Positions 1 to 8,947 of a stretch of 47,763 bases of DNA are shown in pieces. The DNA comes from Actinomycetes bacterium. GTDB lineage: Bacteria > Actinomycetota > Actinomycetes > Mycobacteriales > Mycobacteriaceae. Numbering within the stretch: position 1 is the stretch's first letter; each line of letters starts with the position of its first letter. The notes beneath the pieces are model-generated. The model was not told the DNA's origin. It saw nothing but the letters and a program-made list of their open reading frames with translations, and ran no database searches. The stretch lies in contig JAEXZY010000048.1 in assembly GCA_023404955.1 (NCBI GenBank), positions 1 through 47,763 of the forward strand. Reading direction: 5' to 3'. Both the position numbers and the translations under genes were made by a program.

Positions 1-143
1 TTCTGCGCCCACCCGACGACGAGAGGGATGACACTGACGCGCCGGCCGATCCGGTCGGCGAGGCTGACGCCTGCCCGCCATCCTCGACGGCCGACCCGTC
101 AGAACCCGGCGGACCCGCACCACCCGATGGCGAAGCCGCGTGA
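1..143 (+). CDS. C-terminal end of a gene cut by the window edge
   Basis: The third frame is open from the first bases to a TGA at 141-143. It encodes about 46 residues of acidic, proline-rich tail (PPDDERDD near the start, PPDGEAA at the end). Most codons end in G or C, as in neighbouring genes, which favours real coding. No domain is recognisable from the tail, so no function is offered. It converges on the short-chain dehydrogenase that ends at 175. It could also be a chance open frame in GC-rich DNA. Confidence 0.4.
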   Translation, partial: LRPPDDERDDTDAPADPVGEADACPPSSTADPSEPGGPAPPDGEAA

Positions 144-174
144 CAGCGGCGTCTGAATTGCGCGCGCCGGGCGG

Positions 175-918
175 TCAGAACTGGCTGGCACCCCCGTCGA
201 CGTACACCTCCGAGCCCGTCATGTAGGAACTCGCGTCGGAGGCGAGGAAGGCGACAACCGCGCCGATCTCCTCGGCGCGGGCGCGACGCTTCACCGGTAC
301 GGTCGAGGTCAAGTCGGACAGCGCGTCGTCGGCACCCGCGAAAAGGTCTGCAAGACCGGGCGTTTCGGTGAGACCCGGTGCGACGACGTTGACGCGGATC
401 TTGCGGTCGAGGAGTTCTGCCGCCCATGTGCGACCCAGCGAGCGGATCGCGGCCTTCGACGCGGCGTAGACGCTCGCGCCGGGGGCCGCCTTCACGTCGG
501 CGTTGGAACCGCACAGGATGATCGATGCACCCTCGCGCAAGAACGGAAGTGCCGCCTGCACAGCGAAGATCACTCCGCCGACATTGGTGTCGAAGATCTT
601 TCTGTGGTGCTCCCAGGTGAGTGTTCCCAACGTCGCGAACTCGTTGATGCCGGCGTTGGCGAAGACGACGTCCAAGTGGCGTCCTGAGGCCTCGATGGCT
701 GCCGCCAACCCCTCGAGATCTTCGGGCGCGGTGACATCAGCGCGCACAGGAGTCGCCTGTGCCGAGCCAATTTTCGCGGCGGCCTCGTCGAGTGCGTCCT
801 GGCGGCGTCCGACCAGGAACACGTGGGCGCCCTCATTCGCGAGCGCGCGTGCTCCGGCAAGGCCGATCCCGGATGTCGCTCCGGTGACGAGTGCGGTCTT
901 CCCAGCAAGGTTCGGCAT
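175..918 (-). CDS. SDR-family oxidoreductase
   Basis: A 247-residue classical short-chain dehydrogenase/reductase, a cytosolic NAD(P)-dependent oxidoreductase of unknown substrate. The Rossmann nucleotide motif TGATSGIG lies at residues 12-19, the structural NAG at 88-90, the catalytic Ser near 138 and the active-site Tyr151-x-x-x-Lys155 (YAASK). The length is normal for the family and the protein ends with the usual DGG segment. It is divergent from a TetR-type regulator starting at 1013. The 94-bp gap contains two short palindromes, so the gene is probably repressed by that regulator. The family assignment is firm; the substrate cannot be read from the sequence. Confidence 0.93.
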   Translation of the reverse strand: MPNLAGKTALVTGATSGIGLAGARALANEGAHVFLVGRRQDALDEAAAKIGSAQATPVRADVTAPEDLEGLAAAIEASGRHLDVVFANAGINEFATLGTLTWEHHRKIFDTNVGGVIFAVQAALPFLREGASIILCGSNADVKAAPGASVYAASKAAIRSLGRTWAAELLDRKIRVNVVAPGLTETPGLADLFAGADDALSDLTSTVPVKRRARAEEIGAVVAFLASDASSYMTGSEVYVDGGASQF

Positions 919-935
919 TGGCCCTCCAGTTTTGT

Positions 936-980
936 ACCGATCGGTCGAAGCCGACCATACCAGTTCTATACCGAACGGTA
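936..980. promoter_or_regulatory. Paired TetR-type operator palindromes
   Basis: The gap between the SDR gene and the divergent TetR gene holds ACCGATCGGT (936-945, perfect 10-bp palindrome) and TACCGAACGGTA (969-980, palindromic except the two central bases). Both share the ACCGANCGGT core and their centres are 34 bp apart, about three helical turns. This is the expected arrangement for a TetR-family regulator controlling both genes. Regulator binding is inferred. Confidence 0.65.
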
Positions 981-1012
981 AAAAACAGGGAGCCAGGATT
1001 AGACTCGGCCGT

Positions 1013-1621
1013 ATGAGCGCAGAGCAACGGCACGCCGGCGGCCGCCCGCGAGCCTTTGACGAAAATCAAGCGCTCGATGCGGCCATCGATGTGTTCTGGC
1101 GCCTCGGCTACGAGGGCGCATCCCTGGCCGAGCTCACCCAGGCGATGGGTATCAACAAGCCGAGCCTGTACGCGGTGTACGGCAGCAAGGAAGACCTCTT
1201 CGTTCGCGCGCTCGAGCGCTATCGGCAGTGCTATCACGGACATCTGAGTCAGTTGCTCGCGCAGCCCACCGCCTACGGCGTGCTGGAGGCATATCTCCGC
1301 GACACCGCCAAGGCTGTGCGGGCCGGCAGCGCGCCCGGATGCCTGTCCATCCACGGCGGCATCTCCTGCGGGCCGAACAACGCCCACATACCCCAGATGC
1401 TCGCCGAATACCGCCACGGTATCGAAGAGGCGATTGCGAAAGCGCTTGCAGCTACCGACGATGCAGCCGACATCGATGCCGACTCACTGGCAGGGTATGC
1501 CGTGACGATCGGGCAGGGCCTTGCGGTTGACGCTGCCGCAGGGGTTCCGCAAGGCCGGCTCAACGCCGCCGTCGACGTGGCGCTGGCCGGCCTCGCGGCA
1601 ACACTCAAGTCCGGTCAGTAG
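1013..1621 (+). CDS. TetR/AcrR-family transcriptional regulator
   Basis: A 202-residue regulator. The N-terminal helix-turn-helix covers roughly residues 15-60, with the typical run GYEGASLAELTQAMGINK followed by SLYAVYGSKEDLF. The remainder is the ligand-binding and dimerisation domain and contains a PGCLSIHGG segment. The ATG at 1013 was chosen because the TetR fold begins right after it; the frame stays open upstream into the operator region but has no domain there. It is divergent from the SDR at 175-918 and convergent with the SDR ending at 1627 (5-bp gap). It most likely represses the SDR and itself through the operators at 936-980. The inducer is unknown. Confidence 0.92.
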   Translation: MSAEQRHAGGRPRAFDENQALDAAIDVFWRLGYEGASLAELTQAMGINKPSLYAVYGSKEDLFVRALERYRQCYHGHLSQLLAQPTAYGVLEAYLRDTAKAVRAGSAPGCLSIHGGISCGPNNAHIPQMLAEYRHGIEEAIAKALAATDDAADIDADSLAGYAVTIGQGLAVDAAAGVPQGRLNAAVDVALAGLAATLKSGQ

Positions 1622-1626
1622 CAGGA

Positions 1627-2466
1627 CTATTCAGGGAAATCGGCACTGCGCGAGAGCTTCTCGCCAGACCGGATATCGGCCAGCGCACCCTCGAGCGTGT
1701 CGACCACCGCATCGAAGCCACCGTTGCCGAGAATCAGCCGTCGCGGCGGCGGGTTCTGAGCCATCGCCGCGATCACAGCACGGGCTCCGCGACGCGGATC
1801 GCCGGGCTGCACGCCGTCCATCTCGACGAACGTCGCCTTCACCTGTTCGAGCATGTCGCGATACTCCGGAACAGGTTCCGCCACAGGCTCATCCGCGAAG
1901 CCCGCGTATGCGTTGGTGCGGAACGCCCCTGGCTCGACCGCCAACACCGAGATGCCCTGTCCAGCGACCTCGTCACGAAGCGTCTCCGTGACCGCTTCGA
2001 TGGCGAACTTGGTCGCGCTGTAGTAGCCGAATCCGGGTGCCGCGACCAGGCCGGCCACCGAGGACACGTTGACGATCCACCCGCTGCCGCGTGCCCGCAT
2101 TCCCGGCAGCACTGCGCGCGTCACCGACAGCACCGCGAAGAAGTTCAGCTCGAACATGGCGCGCACCGTCGACTCGTCCATCGCTTCGATCGAACCGAAC
2201 CAGCCACGGCCGGCGTTGTTGACCACGACGTCGATGCCGCCGAACTGCTCCTCGACGGTCTGAACTGCCTGCCGCACCTGAGCGGCATCGGTCACATCGA
2301 GTTCCACGACGAGAGCGCGGTCGCCGTACTGCTCGGCCCACGCCGCGAGCTCATGCGGTCGCCGCGAGGTGAGCGCCACACGGTCGCCCGTCTCGAGCGC
2401 TGCCTCTGCGAACGCCACCCCGAGCCCACCCGGCGTGCCTCCTGTGATGAACCAGCGCCGCGTCAT
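1627..2466 (-). CDS. SDR-family oxidoreductase (MerR-linked operon)
   Basis: A 279-residue short-chain dehydrogenase. It has the nucleotide motif TGGTPGGLG at residues 8-16 (a variant glycine motif), NNAG at 83-86, Ser135/136 and the catalytic Tyr149-Ser-Ala-Thr-Lys153. It overlaps the upstream SnoaL-like gene by four bases (ATGA, 2463-2466), so the two are translationally coupled. Both are transcribed away from the MerR-type regulator at 2924. The substrate is unknown; coupling to a SnoaL/NTF2-fold protein suggests a small hydrophobic or carbonyl compound, which is inference. Confidence 0.93.
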   Translation of the reverse strand: MTRRWFITGGTPGGLGVAFAEAALETGDRVALTSRRPHELAAWAEQYGDRALVVELDVTDAAQVRQAVQTVEEQFGGIDVVVNNAGRGWFGSIEAMDESTVRAMFELNFFAVLSVTRAVLPGMRARGSGWIVNVSSVAGLVAAPGFGYYSATKFAIEAVTETLRDEVAGQGISVLAVEPGAFRTNAYAGFADEPVAEPVPEYRDMLEQVKATFVEMDGVQPGDPRRGARAVIAAMAQNPPPRRLILGNGGFDAVVDTLEGALADIRSGEKLSRSADFPE

Positions 2467-2804
2467 GGCTCGATCACCACCCGGCTGATCAACTGGCCGT
2501 CCAGCGTGAACCGGTAGTGCAGGTCGGCCACTCCACCGGGGAAGTTGCCCTCGAGGTGCTGCCCGACGTCGACGCTGGAGCCGAGCACTGTCGCGCCGGT
2601 GAACTTCGTCGTGTAGGTGTATTCGCTGGCCGCAGTCGCGATCCAGGTCCCGATCGCGTCACGTCCCTTGTAGTCGTGGCCCTCGTCGGTCACCACGGCA
2701 TCGGTGGTCAGCGTGTCCAGCGCAGGCTCCACCTGGCGGGCATCGAGCGCGGTCATGAACGTTCTGATGGTGTCAGGGAGTGCGTCCCATGGTGTTGTTG
2801 TCAT
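2463..2804 (-). CDS. SnoaL-like (NTF2-fold) protein
   Basis: A 113-residue protein of the SnoaL-like/nuclear transport factor 2 superfamily. It begins TTTPWDALPDTIRTFMTALDA and shows the usual FMTALDARQVEPALDTL helix, a GRDAIGTWI segment and a C-terminal beta-sheet with YRFTLDGQLISRVVIEP. These folds act as small hydrolases, isomerases or ligand-binding proteins; the active residues cannot be assigned here. It is the first gene of a two-gene operon with the downstream SDR (ATGA overlap) and is driven by the divergent MerR-type promoter. Its start codon follows the predicted -10 region so closely that the transcript would be nearly leaderless. Confidence 0.85.
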   Translation of the reverse strand: MTTTPWDALPDTIRTFMTALDARQVEPALDTLTTDAVVTDEGHDYKGRDAIGTWIATAASEYTYTTKFTGATVLGSSVDVGQHLEGNFPGGVADLHYRFTLDGQLISRVVIEP

Positions 2805-2828
2805 GCCACGACGGTGGGCCCTCCCCTT

Positions 2829-2887
2829 GGGGCAAGGTCAAGCCTCAGTTCCGACGTTGACCTTGCCCCTACGGGAACGTCGACAAT
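2829..2887. promoter_or_regulatory. Back-to-back MerR-type promoters
   Basis: A perfect 13-bp inverted repeat, GGGGCAAGGTCAA (2829-2841) and TTGACCTTGCCCC (2857-2869), is separated by 15 bp. Each arm is the -35 end of a divergent promoter. Rightward: TTGACC (2857-2862), a 19-bp spacer and GACAAT (2882-2887), followed by GAGGAGG and the merR ATG. Leftward: TTGACC, again 19 bp, and a poor -10 immediately before the SnoaL ATG. The over-long 19-bp spacer with a dyad inside it is the hallmark of MerR-activated promoters. Confidence 0.75.
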
Positions 2888-2923
2888 CGTCGTGGGCTGT
2901 TCACGGACGCAGAGGAGGATGCG

Positions 2924-3748
2924 ATGGGCGTGCAGGTCTCGATCGGCGATTTCTCGTTGATGACCAGTCTGAGCCGGAAAGCGCTTCGGCACTATCACGA
3001 CCTCGGCATACTCGAGCCCGCTCACATCGACCCCCACACCGGTTACCGCTTCTACGACACCAGCCAGGTGGATCACGCCCACATCATCCGGCGCTTCCGC
3101 TCGCTCGGGATGTCCATCCCCGACATCAAAGCGCTGCTGAGCACCGAGGACGCCGCGGCCCGGACCGAGATCATCACGACTCACCTCGAGCAGATGGAGC
3201 GGCAGCTACAGCAGACGCGCGACACCGTCAGCGCGCTGCGTGAGTTGCTCGCACCCGTGCACACGGCCGCCGTCGAGTTACGCCAAGAACCGGCGCTCGC
3301 AGTGTGGTCGATCAGCGCGACCATCGACATCGACCATATCGACACCTGGTTCGTGACGACGCTGACCACGCTCGGCGACGCATTGGCAACTGCCGCGGGC
3401 GGACATGACGCTCCCGTGTACGGCGGCCTTTACGAGCGATCGCTGTTCAGTGATTCCCGCGGTGAGGCCACGCTGTTCATCCCTGCACCGCCGAATGCCC
3501 CGGTGCCGCTGGGCATCCGAGCCCATGTCCTTCCCGAGGCCGACTACGCCGTGCTGACGCATTCAGGTGATCACGAGGGCATCGACCGCAGCTATGCGGC
3601 CCTAGGCAAGTACGCCAACGAACAGTTGATCAGCGACCAGGGGCCGACGCGCGAACACTATCTCGGCGGTTCGCTCTCCGAGCCCACGCATTTCGAAGCG
3701 ACCGAGATCTGCTGGCCGATCTTCCGCACCGCGTCACCGACCGGGTGA
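2924..3748 (+). CDS. MerR-family regulator with GyrI-like effector domain
   Basis: A 274-residue regulator. Residues about 7-75 form the MerR winged helix (IGDFSLMTSLSRKALRHYHD, then GILEPAHIDPHTGYRFYD). A long dimerisation helix follows (about 80-120, rich in Leu/Gln/Arg), and the C-terminal 150 residues resemble GyrI-like multidrug-binding domains as in BmrR/BltR-type activators. A GAGGAGG ribosome site lies just upstream. It is divergent from the SnoaL-SDR operon and shares a symmetric promoter region with it, so it is predicted to activate both that operon and itself on binding a lipophilic or cationic ligand. It converges on the gene ending at 3753 with a 4-bp gap. Confidence 0.92.
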   Translation: MGVQVSIGDFSLMTSLSRKALRHYHDLGILEPAHIDPHTGYRFYDTSQVDHAHIIRRFRSLGMSIPDIKALLSTEDAAARTEIITTHLEQMERQLQQTRDTVSALRELLAPVHTAAVELRQEPALAVWSISATIDIDHIDTWFVTTLTTLGDALATAAGGHDAPVYGGLYERSLFSDSRGEATLFIPAPPNAPVPLGIRAHVLPEADYAVLTHSGDHEGIDRSYAALGKYANEQLISDQGPTREHYLGGSLSEPTHFEATEICWPIFRTASPTG

Positions 3749-3752
3749 GCCT

Positions 3753-4262
3753 CTATTGGGCGAGGTGACGCAGACCGGCCTCGGCCAGTAGCTCGTAGGC
3801 ACCACTGCCCACCATGCGCACCGTGCGAGCCGCCACGCGCCACCCGTCGTCGGTACGCGTCAGCGACCACACATTGACTCCGACGCGGTGAACGCGGAAC
3901 CCCTGCGAGTCACCGTGATTGGGCAGGTGTCGGACCTCGCCGTGCGAATCCGGTGTCAGGAGCGCAATGTAGGAGATTGCGGTGGCCGAATCGCCGTCGA
4001 GGTCGACAAGAGGCAGATTCCCGAAATGGGCGAGGCCGGCCTGGATCGCTTCGGTGTGCTCGGCACGGCCCAGCACCTCGGCCATCGCTTCTCGATCGTG
4101 CGGTTCGTCGCCGTTACCGCGGTCGACGACGACGTCCTCGGCGTAGAACGCATCGACGGGGGCGCGCTCGCCGGTGTCTCCGGTCAGTGGGTGAGTGGCC
4201 AGCAGGTTGTATATCTGCAGCCGATCTTCGACCGCACGCAGCCGCTCTTCAAGGGATGGCAA
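3753..4262 (-). CDS. SnoaL-like (NTF2-fold) protein
   Basis: A 169-residue SnoaL-like-domain protein. It begins with a helix (PSLEERLRAVEDRLQIYNLL) and continues with DAFYAEDVVVDRG, an EVLGRAEH helix, and the NVWSLTRTDDGWRVAARTVRMV strand pair typical of this fold, where a nuclear-transport-factor-like cone binds small ligands. The TTG at 4262 was chosen: GGAG sits six bases upstream and the conserved fold starts immediately. The longer open frame upstream overlaps the divergent thioesterase gene and looks non-coding. The substrate is unknown. It is divergent from the thioesterase-like gene at 4333 (70-bp gap) and convergent with the MerR gene. Confidence 0.8.
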   Translation of the reverse strand: MPSLEERLRAVEDRLQIYNLLATHPLTGDTGERAPVDAFYAEDVVVDRGNGDEPHDREAMAEVLGRAEHTEAIQAGLAHFGNLPLVDLDGDSATAISYIALLTPDSHGEVRHLPNHGDSQGFRVHRVGVNVWSLTRTDDGWRVAARTVRMVGSGAYELLAEAGLRHLAQ

Positions 4263-4332
4263 TGATGACTCCTTCGCTCGGCCTCCAGCCAGCATGCCGC
4301 GCAGTGCCGGCCGGGCGCTATGGTCAGGCTCG

Positions 4333-5163
4333 ATGAACACTCGAGCGTTCTTCGCGTTGCAGACAGACGACGCCGGGCGCGAGCTCTTCGCGCCCACCGA
4401 CTGGGCGCGCGGCCCATGGGGTGACACCATCAGCGGCAACTATCTCGGTGGACTGCTGGGCCTCATCGGCGAGCGTGATCTCTCCGAACAGACAGCGGGT
4501 ATGCACCCGGCCCGGTTCACCGTCGACCTGATGCGGCCCGCGGCGATGACACCCGTGTCCGTCACCACCGACGTCGTGCGCGCGGGGCGTCGACTCCTTT
4601 TGGCGGACATCGTGATGACTCAGGACGGCAGGCCGATCGCTCGAGCCAGTCTTCTCTATCTGCGCCCGGGTGAGCAGCCGTCGGCGCCGCGCTGGTCGGC
4701 CGAGGTGACCATGCCGCCGTTGCCGGCGATGCCCGCGACGATTCCCGACAGTGCGCCGATGCTGATGTTCACCGCCGGGCGTGATGACGCGGCGCCCGGC
4801 GGCGGTCTGGCGGCGTGGGCGCACAGCGGCCCGAAGTACGTGTGGTTTCACGACGTGCTGCCGATCGTCGATGCGCTGGCCAAGACACCGTTCGGGTCTG
4901 CGGCCATGGCGGGTGATGTGGCGAGCTCGCTCACGGGCTTCGGCCAGGACGGCCTACCGTTCATCAACGCCGACTACACGGTGTCTCTGAGCCGCCTTCC
5001 GCGCGGGCCTTTCATCGGTCTGGCCGCCCTGACGCACCACAGCCATGACGGGATCTCAACGGGGACGGCGCTTCTCGTCGATGAGGCCGGCCCGATCGGA
5101 ACAGCCTCTGCCACGGCGTTGGTCAATCCTGGCTTCGCTCCTCCGACACTCCCGCTGCCCTGA
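4333..5163 (+). CDS. Acyl-CoA thioesterase-like (double hot-dog) protein
   Basis: A 276-residue protein that reads as a thioesterase-like superfamily (TesB/acyl-CoA thioesterase II-like) member. The first half contains the hot-dog segment WGDTISGNYLGGLLGLIGE followed by FTVDLMRPA and VRAGRRLLLADIVMTQDGRPIARASLLYLRPGE. The second half repeats the fold, ending in DGISTGTALLVDEAGPIGTASATALVNP. Such proteins hydrolyse acyl-CoA thioesters, often in lipid or sterol breakdown in mycobacteria. The ATG at 4333 fits the start of the fold (NTRAFFALQ). It converges on the YdcF-like gene ending at 5178. Confidence 0.8.
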   Translation: MNTRAFFALQTDDAGRELFAPTDWARGPWGDTISGNYLGGLLGLIGERDLSEQTAGMHPARFTVDLMRPAAMTPVSVTTDVVRAGRRLLLADIVMTQDGRPIARASLLYLRPGEQPSAPRWSAEVTMPPLPAMPATIPDSAPMLMFTAGRDDAAPGGGLAAWAHSGPKYVWFHDVLPIVDALAKTPFGSAAMAGDVASSLTGFGQDGLPFINADYTVSLSRLPRGPFIGLAALTHHSHDGISTGTALLVDEAGPIGTASATALVNPGFAPPTLPLP

Positions 5164-5177
5164 CGGTTTGTCACTGG

Positions 5178-6326
<1,149 letters not shown>

Positions 6327-6401
6327 GGACGACGTCCCCCTGGCGATCGGCTGTGACAACCACCGTAGGCGATCGAGCACCTGACGCTCACTGCCATGCG
6401 G

Positions 6402-7163
6402 TCAGCGGCAGGCCAACCAATCCTCGAGTCGCGTGGTGCCCAGTTCGGCGTCGTCACCCGTGACGAGCGTCGTGTGGTCGATCGCCAAGCCGCTGTAGGT
6501 GGCTGACGGATCCTCGATGACGTCGAGCGGTCGGCCCCGCCGACGCAGAACGGTGCGGGCCATGTCGGCGAAGGACATCTTCTGCGGACCCCCGACCTGA
6601 TGAACGACATTGAGCGGACCACCCACTGCCATGCGGGCCAGGATCGCTGTGACTTCGCCTGAGTCGACGGGCTGGATCAACGCCATGGGCGCGCGGACGA
6701 CGTCGTCGGCGATGAGCGACTCGGTGATGGGTTCGGCGAGTTCGTGGAACTGGGTCGCGCGCACAACCGTCCACGGAATGCCCGCGTTCGCCGCCGCGTG
6801 CTCCTGCGCCAACTTGCCACGGATGTAACCGGATTGGGCGGCCATCACGTCTGTCCCGACGATCGACAGGACGACGTAGTGGCCGACGCCGGCCCTGGCC
6901 GCTGCGGCCGACAGGTTGGCGGAAGCCCGTTCGAAGAACTCCTGGGCGGAATCGTCCGGCGTCGCGGAGTTGCTCACGTCGACGACGACGTCCGCGCCGG
7001 CCAGGGCGTCCTCGAGGCCGTCGCCGGTGAGCAGGTCCGTACCCGACGCGCGGGACGCCGGGATGACCTCGTGGCCGCTGTCGCCGAGCAGGGGGACGAG
7101 TTGGCGACCGATCAGGCCGGTGGCGCCGACGACTGTGATCCTCTTCGGGGTTTCGATGGGCAC
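6402..7163 (-). CDS. NmrA/NAD(P)-binding SDR-type protein
   Basis: A 253-residue atypical short-chain dehydrogenase of the NAD(P)H-binding/NmrA-like type. It begins with the nucleotide motif ITVVGATGLIGRQLVPLL and contains DVVVDVSNSATPDDSAQEFF, GVGHYVVLSIVG and the WTVVRATQFHELAEPI segment seen in this group. These proteins act as NAD(P)-binding redox sensors or reductases with unclear substrates. The GTG at 7163 was chosen because the Rossmann fold starts eight residues later; another GTG lies three codons upstream, and the longer frame reaches the ArsR promoter region and looks non-coding. It is divergent from the ArsR-family gene at 7285, so common regulation is likely. Confidence 0.82.
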   Translation of the reverse strand: MPIETPKRITVVGATGLIGRQLVPLLGDSGHEVIPASRASGTDLLTGDGLEDALAGADVVVDVSNSATPDDSAQEFFERASANLSAAAARAGVGHYVVLSIVGTDVMAAQSGYIRGKLAQEHAAANAGIPWTVVRATQFHELAEPITESLIADDVVRAPMALIQPVDSGEVTAILARMAVGGPLNVVHQVGGPQKMSFADMARTVLRRRGRPLDVIEDPSATYSGLAIDHTTLVTGDDAELGTTRLEDWLACR

Positions 7164-7247
7164 ACGTCCCACGGTGCCAGCGGGCGATCGCTGGACACCC
7201 CTGGAAATTCCGTAGTTCTCCGAGGACCCTGCGCGCCCAGAGCTCTC

Positions 7248-7275
7248 TTGACATGCAAGTGACGGCTTGCCTAAC
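7248..7275 (+). promoter_or_regulatory. ArsR operator overlapping a promoter
   Basis: TTGACA (7248-7253) and a possible -10 (CCTAAC, 7270-7275) flank an inverted repeat GCAAG (7255-7259) / CTTGC (7266-7270) with a 6-bp spacer. The dyad fills the promoter spacer, so bound ArsR protein would block RNA polymerase. Transcription would start close to the GTG at 7285, giving a leaderless or nearly leaderless message. Confidence 0.55.
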
Positions 7276-7284
7276 GTGTCGGAA

Positions 7285-7587
7285 GTGGGAGATGTCTTCA
7301 AGGCCCTGGCTGATCCCACACGACGGACGATCCTCGACGAGCTGACCGACCGGAACGGTCAGACATTGTTCGAGATCTGCGCGCGGCTGGCGTCCAAGCA
7401 CGGCCTCGGCTCGTCGCGACAGGCGATCTCGCAGCACCTCGACGTTCTCGAAGCCGCAGGCCTCGTGACGACACGACGTGAGGGCCGGTTCAAGTACCAC
7501 GACATCGACACGACGCCACTGGAACCGATCGTCGAGCGGTGGCTCGACGGCAAGTTCACCGACATCGACAGGAAGGCTCCGCCGTGA
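7285..7587 (+). CDS. ArsR-family transcriptional regulator
   Basis: A 100-residue winged-helix repressor of the ArsR type often paired with small stress or glyoxalase-type genes. It shows DVFKALADPTRRTILDEL at the N-terminus, the recognition region SSRQAISQHLDVLEAAGLV and the wing TRREGRFKYHDI, and ends after LEPIVERWLDGKF. No metal-binding cysteine motif is visible, so the ligand is probably not a heavy metal. The GTG at 7285 (MGDVFKALAD) fits the family's normal start; GTG 7276 and TTG 7267 are in frame but fall in the predicted promoter/operator. It overlaps the VOC gene by four bases (GTGA), so the two form an operon. Confidence 0.88.
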   Translation: MGDVFKALADPTRRTILDELTDRNGQTLFEICARLASKHGLGSSRQAISQHLDVLEAAGLVTTRREGRFKYHDIDTTPLEPIVERWLDGKFTDIDRKAPP

Positions 7588-7970
7588 GGATCACCCTGAC
7601 CAGCGTGTTCGTCAACGACCAAGAGAAGGCGCTGACGTTCTACACGGAAGTGCTTGGCTTCCAGGCCAAGCACGACATCCCGATGGGTGAGCACCGGTGG
7701 ATCACCGTGGTGTCCCCGCAGGAGCCCGACGGCACCGAGGTGGTCCTCGAACCCGACGGCCACCCCGCGGTGAAGCCGTTCAGGGAAGCGCTCGTCGCCG
7801 ACGGTATCCCGTTCACCGCTTTCGCAGTCGACGACGTCGGCGCGGAGTACGAGCGGCTCCGCGCGCTCGGGGTCTACTTCACGCAGAAGCCGACGAACAT
7901 GGGACCGGTCACCACGGCGGTACTCGACGACACGTGCGGCAACCTCATCCAAATTCAGCAGATGAATTAG
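7584..7970 (+). CDS. VOC-family (glyoxalase/dioxygenase-fold) protein
   Basis: A 128-residue single-domain vicinal-oxygen-chelate protein. It begins MRITLTSVFVNDQEKALTFYTEVLGF, continues with HRWITVVSPQEPDG and EVVLEP, and ends with PVTTAVLDDTCGNLIQIQQ, the usual beta-alpha-beta-beta-beta pair. Such proteins include glyoxalase-like and antibiotic-resistance-like members; the substrate is unknown. The GTG start overlaps the ArsR stop codon (7584-7587), which makes this the regulated partner of that repressor. Confidence 0.88.
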   Translation: MRITLTSVFVNDQEKALTFYTEVLGFQAKHDIPMGEHRWITVVSPQEPDGTEVVLEPDGHPAVKPFREALVADGIPFTAFAVDDVGAEYERLRALGVYFTQKPTNMGPVTTAVLDDTCGNLIQIQQMN

Positions 7971-7995
7971 GGCCATCGGCATTGCGATCGAGCGG

Positions 7996-8017
7996 GACTT
8001 GACGAACAGTTGAAGTC
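7996..8017. promoter_or_regulatory. Inverted repeat upstream of hchA
   Basis: GACTT (7996-8000) and AAGTC (8013-8017) form a dyad with a 12-bp spacer, and TTGACG (7999-8004) could be a -35 box. The site lies 20-40 bp upstream of the hchA ATG, and AGAAGGG provides the ribosome site. The regulator is unknown. The repeat is short and could be coincidental. Confidence 0.3.
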
Positions 8018-8037
8018 TCGACGAGAAGGGACAGCCG

Positions 8038-8919
8038 ATGGCCACGAACAGCGACGGCGCGAGCCGCGAACCCCGCCCCGACGAGGCCGAAGAGAACGCG
8101 TTCTTTCCCTCCGCGTATTCGCTGACGCAATACGTTCCGCCCCGTACGGATTTCGACGGCGTCGAGCATCGGGGCGCCTATACCGAGGGCCGATGGAAGA
8201 TCTTGGCGATAGCCACCGAGGAACGCTACGTGCTGTGCAAGAACGGGAAGATGTTCTCCACCGGCAACCATCCGGTGGAAACCCTTCTGCCGCTTGTACA
8301 CCTGATGGAGTCGGGATTCGAGGTCGACGTCGCGACCGTCGCCGGCTACCCGGCGAAGCTGGAGTGGTGGGCGATGCCGGCCGAGGACGAGGCCGTCCGG
8401 CAGGCCTACGAAACATTGAAGCCGAAACTCAAGCAGCCGAAGAAACTCTCCGATGTCGTTGCCGATGAGCTCGGCGAGGACTCCGATTACCTCGCGGTGT
8501 TCATCCCCGGCGGGCACGGAGCGCTCGTCGGCTTGCCCGACGCCGACGCGGTGGCGCAGACCCTGGACTGGGTGCTGGACCATGACAGATACATCGTCAC
8601 CTTGTGCCATGGCCCTGCCGCGCTGCTGGCGGTCGGCCGGGACGGTCGTCAGTCACCGTTCGCGGGCTACTCGATGTGTGTGTTTCCCGACGCCCTCGAC
8701 GAGGGAGCCAACGTCGACATGGGCTACATCCCCGGACATCTGCAGTGGCTGTTGGCGGAGTCGCTGCAAGCGCAGGGCATCACGGTGCTCAACGACGACA
8801 TGACGGGCCGGGTGCATCAAGACCGCAAGCTACTCAGCGGAGACAGTCCGCTGGCGGCGAACAACCTCGGTCTACTCGCCGCCGATGTTCTGGTGAAGGC
8901 GGTTCGCGGCGAGAGCTGA
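8038..8919 (+). CDS. hchA: HchA/Hsp31-type DJ-1/PfpI protein (glyoxalase III / protein deglycase)
   Basis: A 293-residue DJ-1/PfpI superfamily protein of the Hsp31 class. Hsp31/HchA converts methylglyoxal to lactate without glutathione and has been described as a chaperone and protein deglycase. Residues visible include GNHPVE (the conserved Glu of the catalytic triad), the insertion WWAMPAEDEAV, VFIPGGHGAL, and the nucleophile elbow TLCHGPAAL with Cys190-His191. The length matches Hsp31. AGAAGGG lies seven bases upstream of the ATG. It sits after the ArsR/VOC pair and before a broken ridA gene, so the local theme is detoxification of reactive carbonyls and imines. Confidence 0.92.
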   Translation: MATNSDGASREPRPDEAEENAFFPSAYSLTQYVPPRTDFDGVEHRGAYTEGRWKILAIATEERYVLCKNGKMFSTGNHPVETLLPLVHLMESGFEVDVATVAGYPAKLEWWAMPAEDEAVRQAYETLKPKLKQPKKLSDVVADELGEDSDYLAVFIPGGHGALVGLPDADAVAQTLDWVLDHDRYIVTLCHGPAALLAVGRDGRQSPFAGYSMCVFPDALDEGANVDMGYIPGHLQWLLAESLQAQGITVLNDDMTGRVHQDRKLLSGDSPLAANNLGLLAADVLVKAVRGES

Positions 8920-8947
8920 ACTCGCCCCCAACTCGAAGGAGACGGTC

